A DNA stretch of 64,000 nt from positions 2,790,001-2,854,000 of the forward strand of contig BSYQ01000010.1 of the NCBI GenBank assembly GCA_030272585.1. Reading direction: 5' to 3'. Under the pieces are notes generated by a model. The model saw only the letters and a program-made list of their open reading frames with translations, made no database searches and had not been told where the DNA came from. Both the position numbers and the translations under genes were made by a program. Below, in pieces: positions 19,435 to 31,444 of this stretch; the first letter of the stretch is position 1; each line of letters begins with the position of its first letter. The stretch is from Bryopsis sp. KO-2023 (lineage: Eukaryota; Chlorophyta; Ulvophyceae; Bryopsidales; Bryopsidaceae).

Positions 19435-21450
19435 TTAGTTTTTTGAATTGCTAATGTCCTGACCGTTCAAAATCACTCTACCCTCCGTTTGAAAACTGCA
19501 AATCTGAACTCCACTGGCTAACTGAATTGGAAACGAGTTTAAGTTCAATATTTGAACTTTAACATAGGAGTTGCTAGAGGAAACTCCCGTGTTGATCCAA
19601 ACCCCTTTCATGTTTAAAATTTTCGGTCTAAAATCCATCTCTTGGTCTATCCTGAAGGGAGTCCATATCACTTCTGTTGAAAAAGGTCTGATCACAGTAT
19701 TTCTACCGATTGGTAAAGAAAAACGATCGGTACTTTCTTTTCGAATTTTCAGATGCCTTTTCTCACAAAAAAATTTCAGATCCTTTTGTGATAACCTTTC
19801 AGGTAAATCACCTTGCAACACGTTCATCCTGCAGCAACTTATCGGAGATGACCCTGCGATCCTTATTTTCCTTTTCCTGACTTGAATATCCGCGTTGATT
19901 TCATCCAGAAATCCCACTCCGACTAAAGTTTCGTACCCAGGATCGGCCAATACAACAAACTGGCTTTCTACAGATTTTCCCCCGATGGAAATCCGGACTT
20001 TGGGAGTAATTCCCATAGGTTTGCAAGTGCTCCCATTCGCCATTCTGATTTGGCATTTGGAATCTAACAATCCTCCCATAATGCCCAGACGGTTTGCTAT
20101 GTTGGAATGCATAACATTTGTTTCCGAACCCGTATCCAAAACAGCATATTCTTCCACAAATTTCCCGTTTTCTGCATGAATCACAATTGGAACAGAAAGC
20201 AAAGTACCTCGAGTTCCCAAATTTTTTTTGTAAGCTGGCATGCACCATATAGGTGCTTGATTTTTTTTCTCCCTAACAAAAACAGGGTTTTTTTCCTTTT
20301 TTTCCCGAACATCCTTTTTTTTTTTTTCAGGATATGCTTCTTGATTTTTTGTCAACTGACCCATTAGATTCACTCGAACCTCATCATTTCCTTCGACATC
20401 TTCTGCTTGCGCTTGATCTTCTTCTTCCATTAAAGGTCCGAATGGATTCGCCGAAAAAAAAGGTTGTTGTGCATATCCAACAGGGTACGCAGGTGGAGGC
20501 GGATAAAACTGCGTTCCACTTGGGGGCGAATAAAACTGCGTTCCACTTGGAGGCTGTTGGTCCGATATCATCGTAGGATAGCTTCGGGGTCCATTGTTCC
20601 AATTCCGTCCTTTTGAGAAATTCCTTCCGTCGTTTCTTGGACCTCGATTCCGACCTCCTCTTTTCGATATCACGTATCTCAAAAAAGAAAAAAACCTCTC
20701 GTCGTCCCTTGCAAAATTCTCCACCTTTTTTTTAAGCAAGGGAATCGGACATTCATCTAATGTTTCAGTCCAGGGTTTTTCTGTTCGACCTGATTCTCGC
20801 GTTCCGAAGTCAATCTCCATAGGTTCGGACGTTCCAGAGCTTGTAGTCGCTACACCACCAGTCGTTTCCTTTTGCATAGTGAGAACGGAATACCAGTTTC
20901 TCACGTTGTCGAATAAAGCGGCTAACCCAGTCGCTCCATGAATCGCTATTGATTCGATGCACCTTTTTTCCAACTTCGTAAAAACCAGATTCCGACAACG
21001 ATCGACACCTACTTCGTCCTGGACGGCTTCAACTTCAATCTGAAGTCTATCTATGAAACCCATCCAATCTTCGTCCTTTTTTTTTGCGCAGCGCTTAATG
21101 CCAATTTCGTATTCTGTCGACGAACGACCCAAAAATTTCTTTTTCAACTCGACCTGAAATACTGCCCACTTGTCTTCTTCAAAATTCGCAGCTGTCGTCC
21201 AATTCGCCAGAAACCAAGGTTCCACGTTCGGCGGAAAAGCATTGTTGAAATCCCCCAAAGTCATTTCGTCCAGACTCTGCCCCAGATCTATAATCACTGA
21301 ATAGCATGGTGCTGTGAAGGCGAAACGGTCCAGAAAATACAAATACGCCCTTCGAAAATCGTCTCCTGCCGATATCCATGATCTTTTAAATAACCCAGGC
21401 AGGACCCTCGCTTCGACTTTTAAGAGAAGCGGTTGCTTCTCTAACGACAT
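19435..21450 (-). CDS. Element C gag-protease
   Basis: About 671 residues from the first ATG (21448-21450). The N-terminal half is helical and capsid-like, including EWxxxLxxxF-type spacing (WAVFQVELKKKFLGRSSTEY). It has a basic GGRNRG patch, a repeated Gln/Tyr/Pro segment (PSGTQFYSPPSGTQFYPPPP), and a retroviral aspartic protease motif (AVLDTGSETNVMHSNIA, near 20100-20150). No CCHC knuckle recognised. An A-AAA-AAC heptamer lies at 19438-19444 next to the end of the ORF. Confidence 0.75.
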   Translation of the reverse strand: MSLEKQPLLLKVEARVLPGLFKRSWISAGDDFRRAYLYFLDRFAFTAPCYSVIIDLGQSLDEMTLGDFNNAFPPNVEPWFLANWTTAANFEEDKWAVFQVELKKKFLGRSSTEYEIGIKRCAKKKDEDWMGFIDRLQIEVEAVQDEVGVDRCRNLVFTKLEKRCIESIAIHGATGLAALFDNVRNWYSVLTMQKETTGGVATTSSGTSEPMEIDFGTRESGRTEKPWTETLDECPIPLLKKKVENFARDDERFFSFLRYVISKRGGRNRGPRNDGRNFSKGRNWNNGPRSYPTMISDQQPPSGTQFYSPPSGTQFYPPPPAYPVGYAQQPFFSANPFGPLMEEEDQAQAEDVEGNDEVRVNLMGQLTKNQEAYPEKKKKDVREKKEKNPVFVREKKNQAPIWCMPAYKKNLGTRGTLLSVPIVIHAENGKFVEEYAVLDTGSETNVMHSNIANRLGIMGGLLDSKCQIRMANGSTCKPMGITPKVRISIGGKSVESQFVVLADPGYETLVGVGFLDEINADIQVRKRKIRIAGSSPISCCRMNVLQGDLPERLSQKDLKFFCEKRHLKIRKESTDRFSLPIGRNTVIRPFSTEVIWTPFRIDQEMDFRPKILNMKGVWINTGVSSSNSYVKVQILNLNSFPIQLASGVQICSFQTEGRVILNGQDISNSKN

Positions 21451-21531
21451 TTCGTACTCTGCTCTTTCCAATCTTCTTCTCAATCGTTCAAAACCGCCGC
21501 CTTGTAATCGACGGAGAGCCAGGATAACCTA

Positions 21532-21543
21532 GCTCCGAAACCA
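21532..21543 (-). other. Primer-binding site of element C
   Basis: Minus strand reads TGGTTTCGGAGC directly after the 5' LTR. Confidence 0.85.
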
Positions 21544-21706
21544 ACGATGTTCCAGGGAAAAGAGTTACAGAATAAGACATACAAACAAAGACACCCTGCC
21601 AAGTTATAGTTCGAACGGATCCCATACACTTGCGTACATGTACCATATGTCTATTCAATCATTCCCCAAGACCTCCTCGGAGCATGGAACCTCGAAGTAA
21701 GATACA
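21544..21706 (-). repeat. 5' LTR of element C
   Basis: 163 bp, direct repeat of the inner part of 17701-17874; starts TGTATCTTAC in element orientation. Confidence 0.85.
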
Positions 21707-21711
21707 GTACC

Positions 21712-22084
21712 CGAGGCAGTGAAAGCCGTCAATGGGGCACGCCATCGCGTCACTCGGTTTGTACCTGACGCGCTTTGGGAAGGAACGGAGCAGCAGTGGT
21801 GTGAGGCGAAACAACGGGGTCAGGAGGCGCGACAGACATACAACAAGGGTAAACGCCTGAAACTGCATCATCACTATTTAGGGGAACGGGTGTTATTATT
21901 GGATGGAACCAGGGATGCTACACCTCAAAATAAATTTCTCCCTCTTTGGAAAGGTCCCTATGTGATCTCACAGTTGTTGTCTGGACGCCGCTATAAGCTC
22001 CTCCCGCTGACTCATGAGGTAAAGCGTGGTCGAAAGCCTTATTTGGTGGCACACAGTAATCAGCTCACGCATTTTTTTGACTGA
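21712..22084 (+). CDS. Element A integrase C-terminal segment
   Basis: To the right of insertion C. It holds the end of the element A integrase: a Lys/Arg-rich helix-like region (EAKQRGQEARQTYNKGKR), then a small SH3-like barrel pattern (GERVLLLDGTR...PLWKGPYVISQLLSGRRYKL) known from retroviral and Ty3 integrases. It ends HFFD shortly before the right LTR. Confidence 0.75.
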
Positions 22085-22118
22085 GTGCAACGACTTCTTT
22101 CGGAGGCGCAGGAAAGCG

Positions 22119-22313
22119 TGTGGAATACAGTAAACGGGATCAGAACTGAGTCGGTCATGGGGTTTAGTTGGGAAGACTCGGAGGAAAAGGAAGAGATTTA
22201 AGGAAGAAGGTGGTTGGGTGTATGGTCGTTTTATTTTGCTTACATTGTGTAAAGCGTTCTTTGGCGGCCGTTTCACCACTCGGTATCGCTGTTGCGAACG
22301 AGTGTATTCAACA
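22119..22313 (+). repeat. Right LTR of element A
   Basis: 195 bp, no difference from the left LTR noticed by eye; followed by GTTC. Confidence 0.92.
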
Positions 22314-25300
22314 GTTCATAGATGTATATCCCTCCATTTATTGTTTGTGTTTTCGTTTCAGAAGCGGCATCCACACTCACACGACTTCAGCGAGTAACCC
22401 GTTTTTTCCACCACCCCACTGCCCTTCTCATTTTCGAAAGGCAATACAAAAAACCTCATCAGTGCAGAAACTCTCACACACAGAAAACAAAGAATAGCAC
22501 GGCTGACGCCTTCCTCTCGCTGTCACCCCATATATTACAAATACGCATGTGGAGGCGAGCCTGTGAAATCTCGCTTGCAAATTTCAGAAAAGAAAAAAAC
22601 TGTCTGGCAAACTTTGGAACTCAGACGCCAAATGCATGTTCTTCTGGAGAGGTTTTTTCTTTCTTTCTTTTTTCCCAGCATGCCGAATTCTGGCAAAAAA
22701 AAACCCCTCCCCCTTCCATGCACATTTTTTTTACCACACAGTGAATCCACAGCGGCAAGCAGCGGCAGAGGGACAGAAAAATGAAAAAAAAAAAAAAAAA
22801 AATGTTAAGGAGAAATTAAAAGATGAAAAAAAAAAAAAAAAAAATGTTGAGGAGAAATTAAAAGATGAAAAAAAAAAAAAAAAAAATCTGAGGAAGAACT
22901 CAGAAGTTTGACAGAAAAAACTTGTCCCCTTCCTATCCCTAGTTCCCAAATCCTTCCCCCTTCAAAAAAAAAAAAAAGAAAAAAAAGAAAAAAAAACAAA
23001 CGAAATGAAAGAAAGAAAGAAAACGATAATTACGAAAAAGAAAACTCTGCAACCTTGCGTTGGCCTGCCCAATTTACATCGGAAATTTTCATTAGGTTAA
23101 ACAAATATCCTATTGAATATCAATATCTCCTGAAACCCACACGTTTCTGTTTCTCCCCCAGGAAAAAGGGTTTTTTTTTTTTCAAAAAGGGGAAACAAGT
23201 CTTAGGGGGGAGAAACAGAAATCATCTTCATATAATCAAACATGTGCTTTTCTTTTTTAAAGAGGAGCCCTTTTCATCAAAGTTCATAGAGTTCCTATTC
23301 TTTTTTTTTATATATATTTTTCTTGCAAACGGCCTCTGTGAGACGTCCAAAATCATACAAAACGATATTTCAAATCCAAATGTTTCCTTTTTTTTCCCTT
23401 CCCCCCCTTTTTACACCCCACCTTACTTCACATATGTGAAAAGAAATGCAGTCTAGCACCCCGCCAACGTATATTAGCAAACAGAACAAGAATAGAAAAT
23501 CGCCACAATTAAACCCCAAATGTAATTCTCCCCCCCCCCCCCCTCCCACCTCCCATTTTATCCCGAACGAGGTTTCAACTCTTTATCGTTTCTTATCTTG
23601 CATGTCCTCTCCAAACTGGGCTCTAAAAAAAACTTTTTTTTCTACCTCTCCATTTTTCCTTGTTGGATTCTAACCCTCCCCCTTCCTATGCCCCCTTTCC
23701 CCCGAAAAACAAAAACAAAATCTTTCCATTTCATTCCAACTATCCATATTTCTTTTCCGAAAAGTTTCCGGAAACCTGCTTCTTCTTTATCCCATATTTT
23801 TCTTTTCTTTTCTTTTTTTTCCCCCTTTTTTTTTTTTTTAAACCAGTTGATTTTTTTTTGTTGCTTTTCTCGCTCCCTGTTTTCTGAATATCTATTTTAA
23901 TCCCAACTTGAAACACGGTGTATCTGAGAACACAAAGAAAACAGAAAAAAAAAAAGCACCACCGCGAACACTGAAAATCCCATTCTTGCTGTATATATTT
24001 TTCTTCACTCTTGAATATCCTCATTACCTAGTTCTGAGCTTTGCACCAAAAAAAACAAAACAAAATCCATTTCCTATCCAGAATTTTATACCTTTTTTTT
24101 CCCCTGGGGAAAGGGGGGAGAAAAACAAGTAGAGCTTGTGTATTTAAAAAAACAAAAACAAAAACCCCTCCTGGAGCAAAATCTAGACAAACTTTCGTTT
24201 TTTTTCCCTTTTTTGTTATACCATACAGTGTACCCACTAGTATATATATATTATATATATGTTTATATATATAGCCGTATTTTCTTTTTTCATTTTGTCA
24301 GCTTTCTTTCTTTTCTCCATCAATCCACGGTGAATAGCTTTGTCCAGATTGCTCAAAACACTTTTCACATTCAGAAAGTTCAAATTATGTTAAAGAAAAA
24401 AAAAATGGTAGGATAAAGGAATGGCAATCCATTGGAAATCAAACATTTTTTTCAAAAGCAACCTCAAAAAAGAAAAAGAAGTAAAAAAAATAACAAATCT
24501 TGTAGACTCCTTTTTTTTCCCCTCTTCTTTCCTTCTTCTTATATTAATTCAATGTCCTTTTTTTTTTTCAAAATACTTTTTTTTTCCCATTTTCCGTTAG
24601 GTCTATTTTTGTTGCTTTTTTCTTTTCTTTTTTTTCTGACACGAGATTCTTTTTTCCTTTTTTTTCCATTTTAACTCCTCTTTTTTTCTTGGCGGCTTCC
24701 CAAAAAACGATTTCCAAATTTCCCTCCAACACCACAATAGATGTCAGACTGATTCCATCCTTCCAATCCATACCAAAAAAAAACACAAATCACAGAGGCA
24801 ACTGAAACAGCGCTAATTTCTTTTTTTTTTTTTTTCAGGGAAGCGAACACGAAAAACTGAACGCGAGAATAAAAAAAAAGAAGAAAAACCAGAAAAAAGA
24901 AAGAAAGAGAGACAAGAAGAAAAAAAAAATCCATGATATGAGGTGAGTCACCTCCCCCCCCCCAAAAAAAACAAAACACCATGAAACAGCACCGAAAGGT
25001 TTCTTTCTTTCTTTTTTTTTGTCTAGCATAAATGGAGAATGAATTCATAATTGTTTTTTTGTTTTTTTTTTCTTTTTTTGAAAAACATAGAACTCCCCCT
25101 ATATATACTTCCGGATACCTTGAGATACCCCTCAAAACACTTTGAAATAATTTCACGATCCATACACGCATGGCCATGCACATTTTCCATTTCCCATTAC
25201 CCCCGCCCCCCTCCGGGAAAAGAAAAAAAAAGATGCATGCATCCCATGCATGCATCACGATTGCATCTGTGCATGGCATTCTTTCGTTTTTTTTTTTTTT

Positions 25301-25545
25301 TTCCAAAAAAACCTTTCCCTGTTTCCATCGTGTTTCCGCTACACTCTTTTTAATTTCTGCTTTTTTTTTTTTCGGTTTTGTTAATATCACCCCCTGCTAC
25401 TATCAGTGTTCGGTCAATGGTCGATCATCCTCGACCGTCGCTGTTAAGATACACATGTTATCCACCCCCACCCCCCTTTTTCACGTCAAATTCCCCCCCA
25501 CCCCCCCTTTCCCTCCCCCAAAAAAGAAAGAATTCGTTAGCTCCA
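22314..25545. other. Homopolymer-rich spacer, no gene recognised
   Basis: Long A, T and C runs dominate, with TATA-type runs near 24240-24270. The ORFs here are Lys/Phe-rich low-complexity readings of these runs and carry no family motif. It ends at the 3' end of the MAP65 gene. Confidence 0.6.
22782..22896. repeat. Short tandem repeat, A-rich
   Basis: Three copies of a unit of about 42 bp: a run of about 20 A, then TGTTRAGGAGAAATTAAAAGATG (third copy diverged). Confidence 0.75.
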
Positions 25546-28500
25546 TCAACCGGAGTTTCGCAGCACCCCTAATCTGTCTATGGAAGAATTCACTTCCACG
25601 ATTGGTTTCGGCGGATCCTTATACCGAAGCGAGGGGGATGCCAGATTCCTGGGTGCACCGCCGCCAAGCGGTCTGCAAGACGTCAATTCCCTGCGCCCTG
25701 TCAGACCCCCACACGGAGACGTCAGACTCCGCGAAATCGACCCGCACGGGGAAGGAGATATCATATCCCGACTGCGCCAGTTCTTCGGAGATTCGTTCGG
25801 CGGCGATTCTTGGCCGGTGCGCCAAGTGACGTCCCCCATTTCGCTGGACGTCAAGAACGCATTGAGGCTGTTTCCGTGGTCGCTCATATCGCTTCCGTCG
25901 CTGGTGTCCATTCTCCATGATGAATCGTGGGGGCCTGTGGAACAAGCGGGCGCCGTCTGCATCAACCAGTTCAGCTTCTCCTGTGCGCCGGTGGACTGGT
26001 AAGATATGGGAACAAAAAAAGTAAAAAAAATATCCCCCCCTAGGAAAGGTAATTTGAAAAAAAAGAAAAAAAACCCATCCACCTCCCACCTTTTCCCACA
26101 AAAACAAAGATGCTTGCACAGAACAAGAAGAATGAAAGGAGTCACTTTCCTCACTGCCCAAATCGTTTTTTTTTTTTTTTTTTTTTTCAGTTTTTGAAAA
26201 ATTCGGAAAATTTCTGCAAAAAAGTGCTTTCCCTTTTTCCCTTGCACATGTGCCTGCAGCACACTTTCTGGAGATATTTCAATTCGGTCTGTTTCCACAG
26301 GATATTTCACGTATGATATATTGAATTACGTATCAATCCACACTTTTTTAATGAGAATTACCTGCAGCGGATTGTGTTGGATACTGCTGGGCCTAGGAGG
26401 AAGTTTCGAAGGCTCCCTGGGTGTCCTTCGCCCGACAGTGTGAAAGCTATCTGAAGCAGCAGCAAAAAAAAACAACAGTCAGCTATTTCACAAGGTTGGT
26501 TTCTTTTTCTTTTTTTTCACACATCATGTTCAACAACTTGGTAAGTTTATTTGTGTTCATATGTTCATTTTTTGGTCAAAACTTAGAAAAAAAAATTGAA
26601 ATTTAATTATATTACTTCACGAATGATGGGATTTTTTTGGACTTCTCATTCAAAGAAAATTGAACCAAAACCTTTAGACTGCCTGAAAAATGTTCGTGGA
26701 ATTCTCACCTGCTCGACCAAGCGTGGGGGCTCGTTTCTTGGGGGCCGAATTTGAATTCTTTCCTCTCGCCGTACCGCTGCCTGCTGACCATTTGGAAGAA
26801 ACTGGGCCTGACAGTGGAGCTCTCGTGCTGTTGGCTTTTTGAAGGGAGGGGGAGGGGGATTGGGATGGACCCCTTGGTGTTCGTCCAGTAGCAAGCTTCG
26901 AAGTTGCAGGTTTGGGAGTCCTAGGGGAATAAATTTATGTATATCTTTTTAAGAGATGAACAAATGGAATAAAATAACGATACATAAAAAAAAAATCCAA
27001 AAAAAAGTAAACAAACGATTGAAGAAATCTATGGAGTGGTGGGTTTTTCAGCCATAAGCAGTGTTCCTGTCGGCATCGCTGCTGCCCCTATGTATTTGCA
27101 GGATCCACAGTGACCTTTTTTTTTTCTTTGGGGCTTCTCATTACAGTTGTCATCTTCTGTAAATCAATTCTCTGGATATTTTACGGTCGGATACTCGTGG
27201 CTGTGTGCTATTTTTTTTTTAATCAAACGTCAAGATGTCAGACTTGCATCAAGTCTGAAATCCTGGTGGACAGACAGTGGACAGACTCCACTGTGCAATT
27301 CAGCTTGACATGGGCCCACCGTTCTATGAAAAATAAACCGAGATCCTGTAAAATATCAGCCGCTTCAAATTACCTTGCTGCTTTTCTGGCAGCCACTGAG
27401 GCTTCCAGCTCTTTCGCAAATTGTTCCAAAGTGCTCCTGTAGTCCTCATCGTTGAATATGAACGGCACGTTTTCGCTCTACGAAAAAAAAAGAAAATCCA
27501 GGTCATATCAATGCTCTTATTTATTATAAAACATGATGAGAAAATACTAAAAGATCGCTTGATGAGGAAAAAATAAAAAATAAAATTGCTCGACGTCTCA
27601 CCATTTCCCAAGAGGAGATGGCATCTTGGAGACGAGATATCATGGCTGGCATCTTGTCCCTCACCCTACCAACCTTGAGGGCTTTCTGCAGTTTGCGATT
27701 GCAATCCCTTCCTGCATATACACACACACACATATAAAAATATATAGAACTGACTGTATTGAGCTGAATTTTTACTAGGGGCAGGGTCAAATCACCTCGT
27801 TGTGGACGGCTTTCGTTGGGGCAAGTTCGCCTAATGTAAATTAAACATTCATTCATTCATAGATATATATATTCACATGCCATTGAACTCTGATATTTGC
27901 TGATATCGATGCAATGCCAAGGGATCTTGTCCAAATTTCTGTTCCCGTTATGGAATCTCTAGTTTTCCTTGATTTCTATTATTTTCTTTTTTTTTATTTT
28001 TTAGGGGGGAGATTTTGAACAGGGGACAGCTTCAAAAATTATTTAGAAAACTGAAGCACAACAACGAAACATTTTTTTTCAGATAAAGAAAATAAAAATA
28101 AAATACATTAAACTTTTTTAAAATTATAAACTTTGATGTTAATTTTTCTTTATTCTTAGTATTATGATGTACGTACACACACAACCAGACTCATTTTAAC
28201 GAACGTCCAAAAATTATTATCACTATTTAATTGTTCGAGAAGATGTGATTTGCCAACGAAGTTGTGGAAGCATAGGCAATGGTATCTATATTTTTATATT
28301 TATTAATGTTTATTCTTTTATTTCGACCAGGTGGTCTGTACCTTTGTAACGGCCTTCATCTTGTTCGTATTTTATCAGCCATTCTACCTCCCCCCTGCTG
28401 CTCTCGAGTTCGTTGATCATGGAGAGGATGCTCTTTCTTTTTTCCCCCAGTTTGGTCACCTCCTCCACCATCCTCATCAATTTCCCCAAAGACTCCGAGA

Positions 28501-31444
28501 CAGACCCAACAGACAACCCCTGCAATCAGCCCAAAAAAAAAATGAAATCCTCTTGAAAACAAAAAATATAAAAAACCAAAAAAAAAAATCACCACCAAAA
28601 TGCCTTTTCCTCCTGATATACAATAATAATTAGTTATGAAACTTAAAAAACACCAAGAAAAACCTAGTGGATTCGCACCAATGTTATTCAACATGGATGA
28701 TTGATATGTACATATGTAAAAAAAAACGGAGCACAAAAAAAGTGAAAAAAGTGAAAAAGTACCTCATCATCACACTCTGTCGGTAACAAAGGTGTGACAT
28801 CTGGCATGGGGAGGTGGGTTTCCACGCACAACTCCTCCAAATCACGAATCCTGGCCTTGATCATATCTTTCAGGAGGGCCGCCTGAGCTTTTTCCAATCT
28901 GGTGACCTCCATCATGCACCGCTCCATGGATTTCGCATGCAATCGAGTCGGCCCCTCCAAAAGTCTGCGATGAATTCCCCTGTCCATGTCATCATCAGGG
29001 ACGTCGAGCACCTATCGTACAAAAAAAATAAAATAAATTCTGCCACTTCTTTTTTTTCTGTTTAGCATTGGATTTTTTGTCGAGGGGGATGTAGTTTTTT
29101 CGCAACAGATTTTTGATGGTAAAATATGCAAGAATTTTTTTTCCCTTCTCTTTTCCTTTTTTAAAACAACAGAAATCAGAAATTAAGAAAAAAAGATTTT
29201 TTTCGTTTTTGAAACCAAAGTTGTGCATTTTTTTTCAGATTGTTTGTTCCCCCCCCTCCCCCCCCCCAAAAAAAAAGATGCAAAGAGAAGAAGAAGAAGA
29301 AGAAGAACTCGAGGGTCGGGGCACCTTCCACAGGTTGTTGAGAACATTGGACATTTCTCCAGCTTTCTGTTCCCTGTCCATCTTGAGCTCCCTGGCTTCG
29401 TCGATTTTATCCTCCAGAGCAGCAAAAGTATTCTCGGAAAGGTCGATTTCCACATCTTCCGGACGAAGATCCACCCTGACATTAAACACAGCAAAAGAAA
29501 AATCAAGAATCAACAACACGTGCTACTCAGTTTTTTTTTTGCTTTTTTTTCTCCCAGTGCAAGTGTATTATGGTGGGGTTGAAATATATATATATATAGC
29601 GCCTAATTTGTGTAGCTTGTTTGCGGTGCAAAAAGTGTGATGATCGAAATTTTTTGGAATTTTATTGTTGCATTTTTTTTATCCGAAAAAAAGAAAAGCC
29701 AGGTGGGGAAATCCTGCTCGTTTATTTTCAGTCCGGGACTTTCAAACAGAACCAATAACCCCCCCCAAAAAAAAGCAGTCGCTCCGTTTCTTTTTTTACT
29801 GAGAGTCCTTTTTGAGATGCCTTTTTCCGTGCCAATCGTAAATAGGCCCTGCTTTCTTTTGAAATGGAATTTTATTTTATTCAACCGCCCACCTCAGCTC
29901 TGGATATCCTTGGTTTCTCCTGAAGTTGTTTTGGAAAAGACCTGGCAAAGCTTCTCGATAAAATCTCAAACTGGGATGTGCAGCGGAAGCCACATCTACG
30001 TCGTTTTCACCAAGTTCAATGCAGACCTGCATGAGCAAATCCCCTTTTTCTGTTTCACCAATTTTTTCCTCTCTACACATAATATGGAACAACATTTTTT
30101 TTTCTTTTTTCGGAAGGATGTGCCCTGCTTCGGCAAAAAAACTGGAAAGAAAATCCTGAACAGACTTCCCCTCCTTTTTCTTCCTTTTTTTTAAATCAAC
30201 TTTTTCACATTTGCCCAACAAAAACAAAAACAAATCAATGAAAAAAAACGGCACCTTTCTGAGACGAGACAATATGGCTTCCAGCTCCATTTCTCGACTT
30301 TTTTTCTCTGCACGTAGATCGTCGATTTCGTGTTTCAATTGACCTATCAGTTGGATGCTGAAGGGATGCTGCAGAACAAATATCAAAACAAAGCAAACGA
30401 GAAAAAAACACAAAACAAAAAAAACGTCAACTTGCCATTAATTAGAAAACAAAACTATCCAAGATCTCGAAATACACATGCAGAGACAATCATGAAGCAT
30501 GTGCCAAAAAAAAAGAACCCCCCCCCACACACATGCACAGAGGAGTTTTTTTTCACTTGGTCCCATCCTTTAAAAAATTCAAGAAATATTTTCTACAGAA
30601 AAGAATGGCAGTACTTGCAAACCTCAAACTATATGTGAGGAAAGCTGTAAGTGTAGATGAGAGAGGGGGGGGGGCAAAAAACATGCACATCATTGACCTC
30701 TAGCAAAAACAAATTAAGAAATTGAGAAGTTGGGCAATTAATTGAGCAAGGAAATAGACATTCTCGTCAAGCCCACGTTGTCGAGGTGGGCGGAAAACCC
30801 CGACGTCACCGTTACACCGCAAGCGGCGTTTTTTTCTGAGTTGGTGGGTAAGGATTCAAAAAGGTTTTTCCCAGTGTTGGGGTGCTACCCACCTGGTCCA
30901 AACCCGCGAGCGGTCCTCTCCCCAACCTATGTCTCAACCGTGCCAACTCGTCCCTCAACGCGTTGAACTCCGCCATCTTTTCCTCGCGATATCCATGCCA
31001 CTCGCTGACCATCTCAAGAATCGCGTTGTACTGCGCTCTCAACGACGAGCTTCCTTTCGGCCCGAGCAAGCCCTCCAAATACCGACTGTTGTTGGTCGGA
31101 CCACCCGTCGAAGGGTCTTCCTCCCCAATGTCGCACTTGATCTGGTGCAGCTCTTGCACTGCGGCCTCGAGTCGAGCTTTCAACCCTGCTTGTTTCGCTT
31201 TCGCTCGATCCACCGCTTTCCCCCACACCATGGAAATCGCCTCGGTGACGTCTAAAAACTCCCGTTCCTGCTCTTTTTTCGAAACCCCGGTATCTTCCCA
31301 TATTCGGCACAGCCGCCTGGCGCACTCTCGGCTCGTCCTTGCGTAGTCCTCCATATGGGAGGCCAGCAAACCCCAATCCTCCCCGACACCGTTCAGGAGA
31401 GATCCTACCCGCTCGCTGCACTCCTCCATCCCGTCGAAGTGCAT
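25546..31444 (-). CDS. MAP65/PRC1/Ase1 microtubule cross-linker, 11 exons
   Basis: Exons complement(30893..31444, 30255..30368, 29893..30026, 29325..29475, 28763..29011, 28342..28519, 27602..27711, 27374..27477, 26709..26920, 26362..26450, 25546..25995). All joins are GT-AG and in phase, giving about 780 residues from the ATG at 31442-31444. Family marks: the N-terminal LCRIWEDTGVSKKEQEREFLDV block with long coiled coils, VCIELGENDVDVASAAHPSL (the LCxxLGxD...HPSL block), the NLWK...DVPDDDMD block, and the spectrin-like microtubule-binding part EVEWLIKYEQDEGRYK (compare ESWLEDYNxDxNRY). The tail from exon 9 is Ser/Pro/Arg/Lys-rich and likely disordered, typical of the phospho-regulated MAP65 C-terminus, though rather long here. 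Known role: bundles antiparallel microtubules in the spindle midzone or phragmoplast. Confidence 0.9.
27787..27860 (-). repeat. Dispersed intronic repeat, copy 1
   Basis: Lies in MAP65 intron 6. Minus strand: GAATGAATGTTTAATTTACATTAGGC, then AACTTGCCCCAACGAAAGCCGTCC and ACAACGAGGTGATTTGACCC. Shared with 50383-50440 and 59009-59082. Confidence 0.75.

Larger units (their letters stand above)
17701..21706 (-). mobile_element. LTR element C, gag-protease and RT-RNase H, no integrase seen
   Basis: Inserted in A in the opposite orientation, flanked by GTACC (17696-17700 and 21707-21711). LTRs lie at 21544-21706 (5') and 17701-17874 (3'); they share 163 bp, and the 3' copy is 11 bp longer at its outer edge. 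The outermost ends TGTATCTTAC and (inverted) TGTTTCTTGC match at 8 of 10 positions. The PBS directly follows the 5' LTR. Two long ORFs cover gag-protease and RT-RNase H and look whole. RNase H is followed almost at once by the 3' LTR, so there is no room for an integrase, which would have to be supplied in trans. Confidence 0.82.
3148..22313 (+). mobile_element. LTR element A, retrovirus-like, carrying three nested insertions
   Basis: Bounded by 195-bp direct LTRs (3148-3342 and 22119-22313) that start TGTGGAATAC and end TTCAACA, flanked by GTTC on both sides (4-bp target duplication). The PBS follows the left LTR directly. Order of parts: membrane-type gag plus protease ORF, a dUTPase-like stretch, RT, RNase H, integrase. 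The coding part is interrupted by three later insertions: a hAT-like MITE (5303-5767), chromovirus B (8202-17272) and element C (17701-21706). The RT has an FVDD box and an LPQGW motif, closer to retroviral-type RTs than to chromoviruses B and D. No envelope-like ORF was seen. The LTR pair looks identical by eye, so A and everything inside it entered recently. Closest relative in the window: element E. Confidence 0.9.

Noticed and set aside
22782-22911. CRISPR-like array
   Set aside because: Three A-rich direct repeats with no spacer structure, in a eukaryotic spacer; a plain tandem repeat.
24671-25390. Long minus-strand ORF of 239 codons
   Set aside because: It reads through A and T runs (Lys/Phe stretches) with no domain and no splice support; low-complexity chance ORF.
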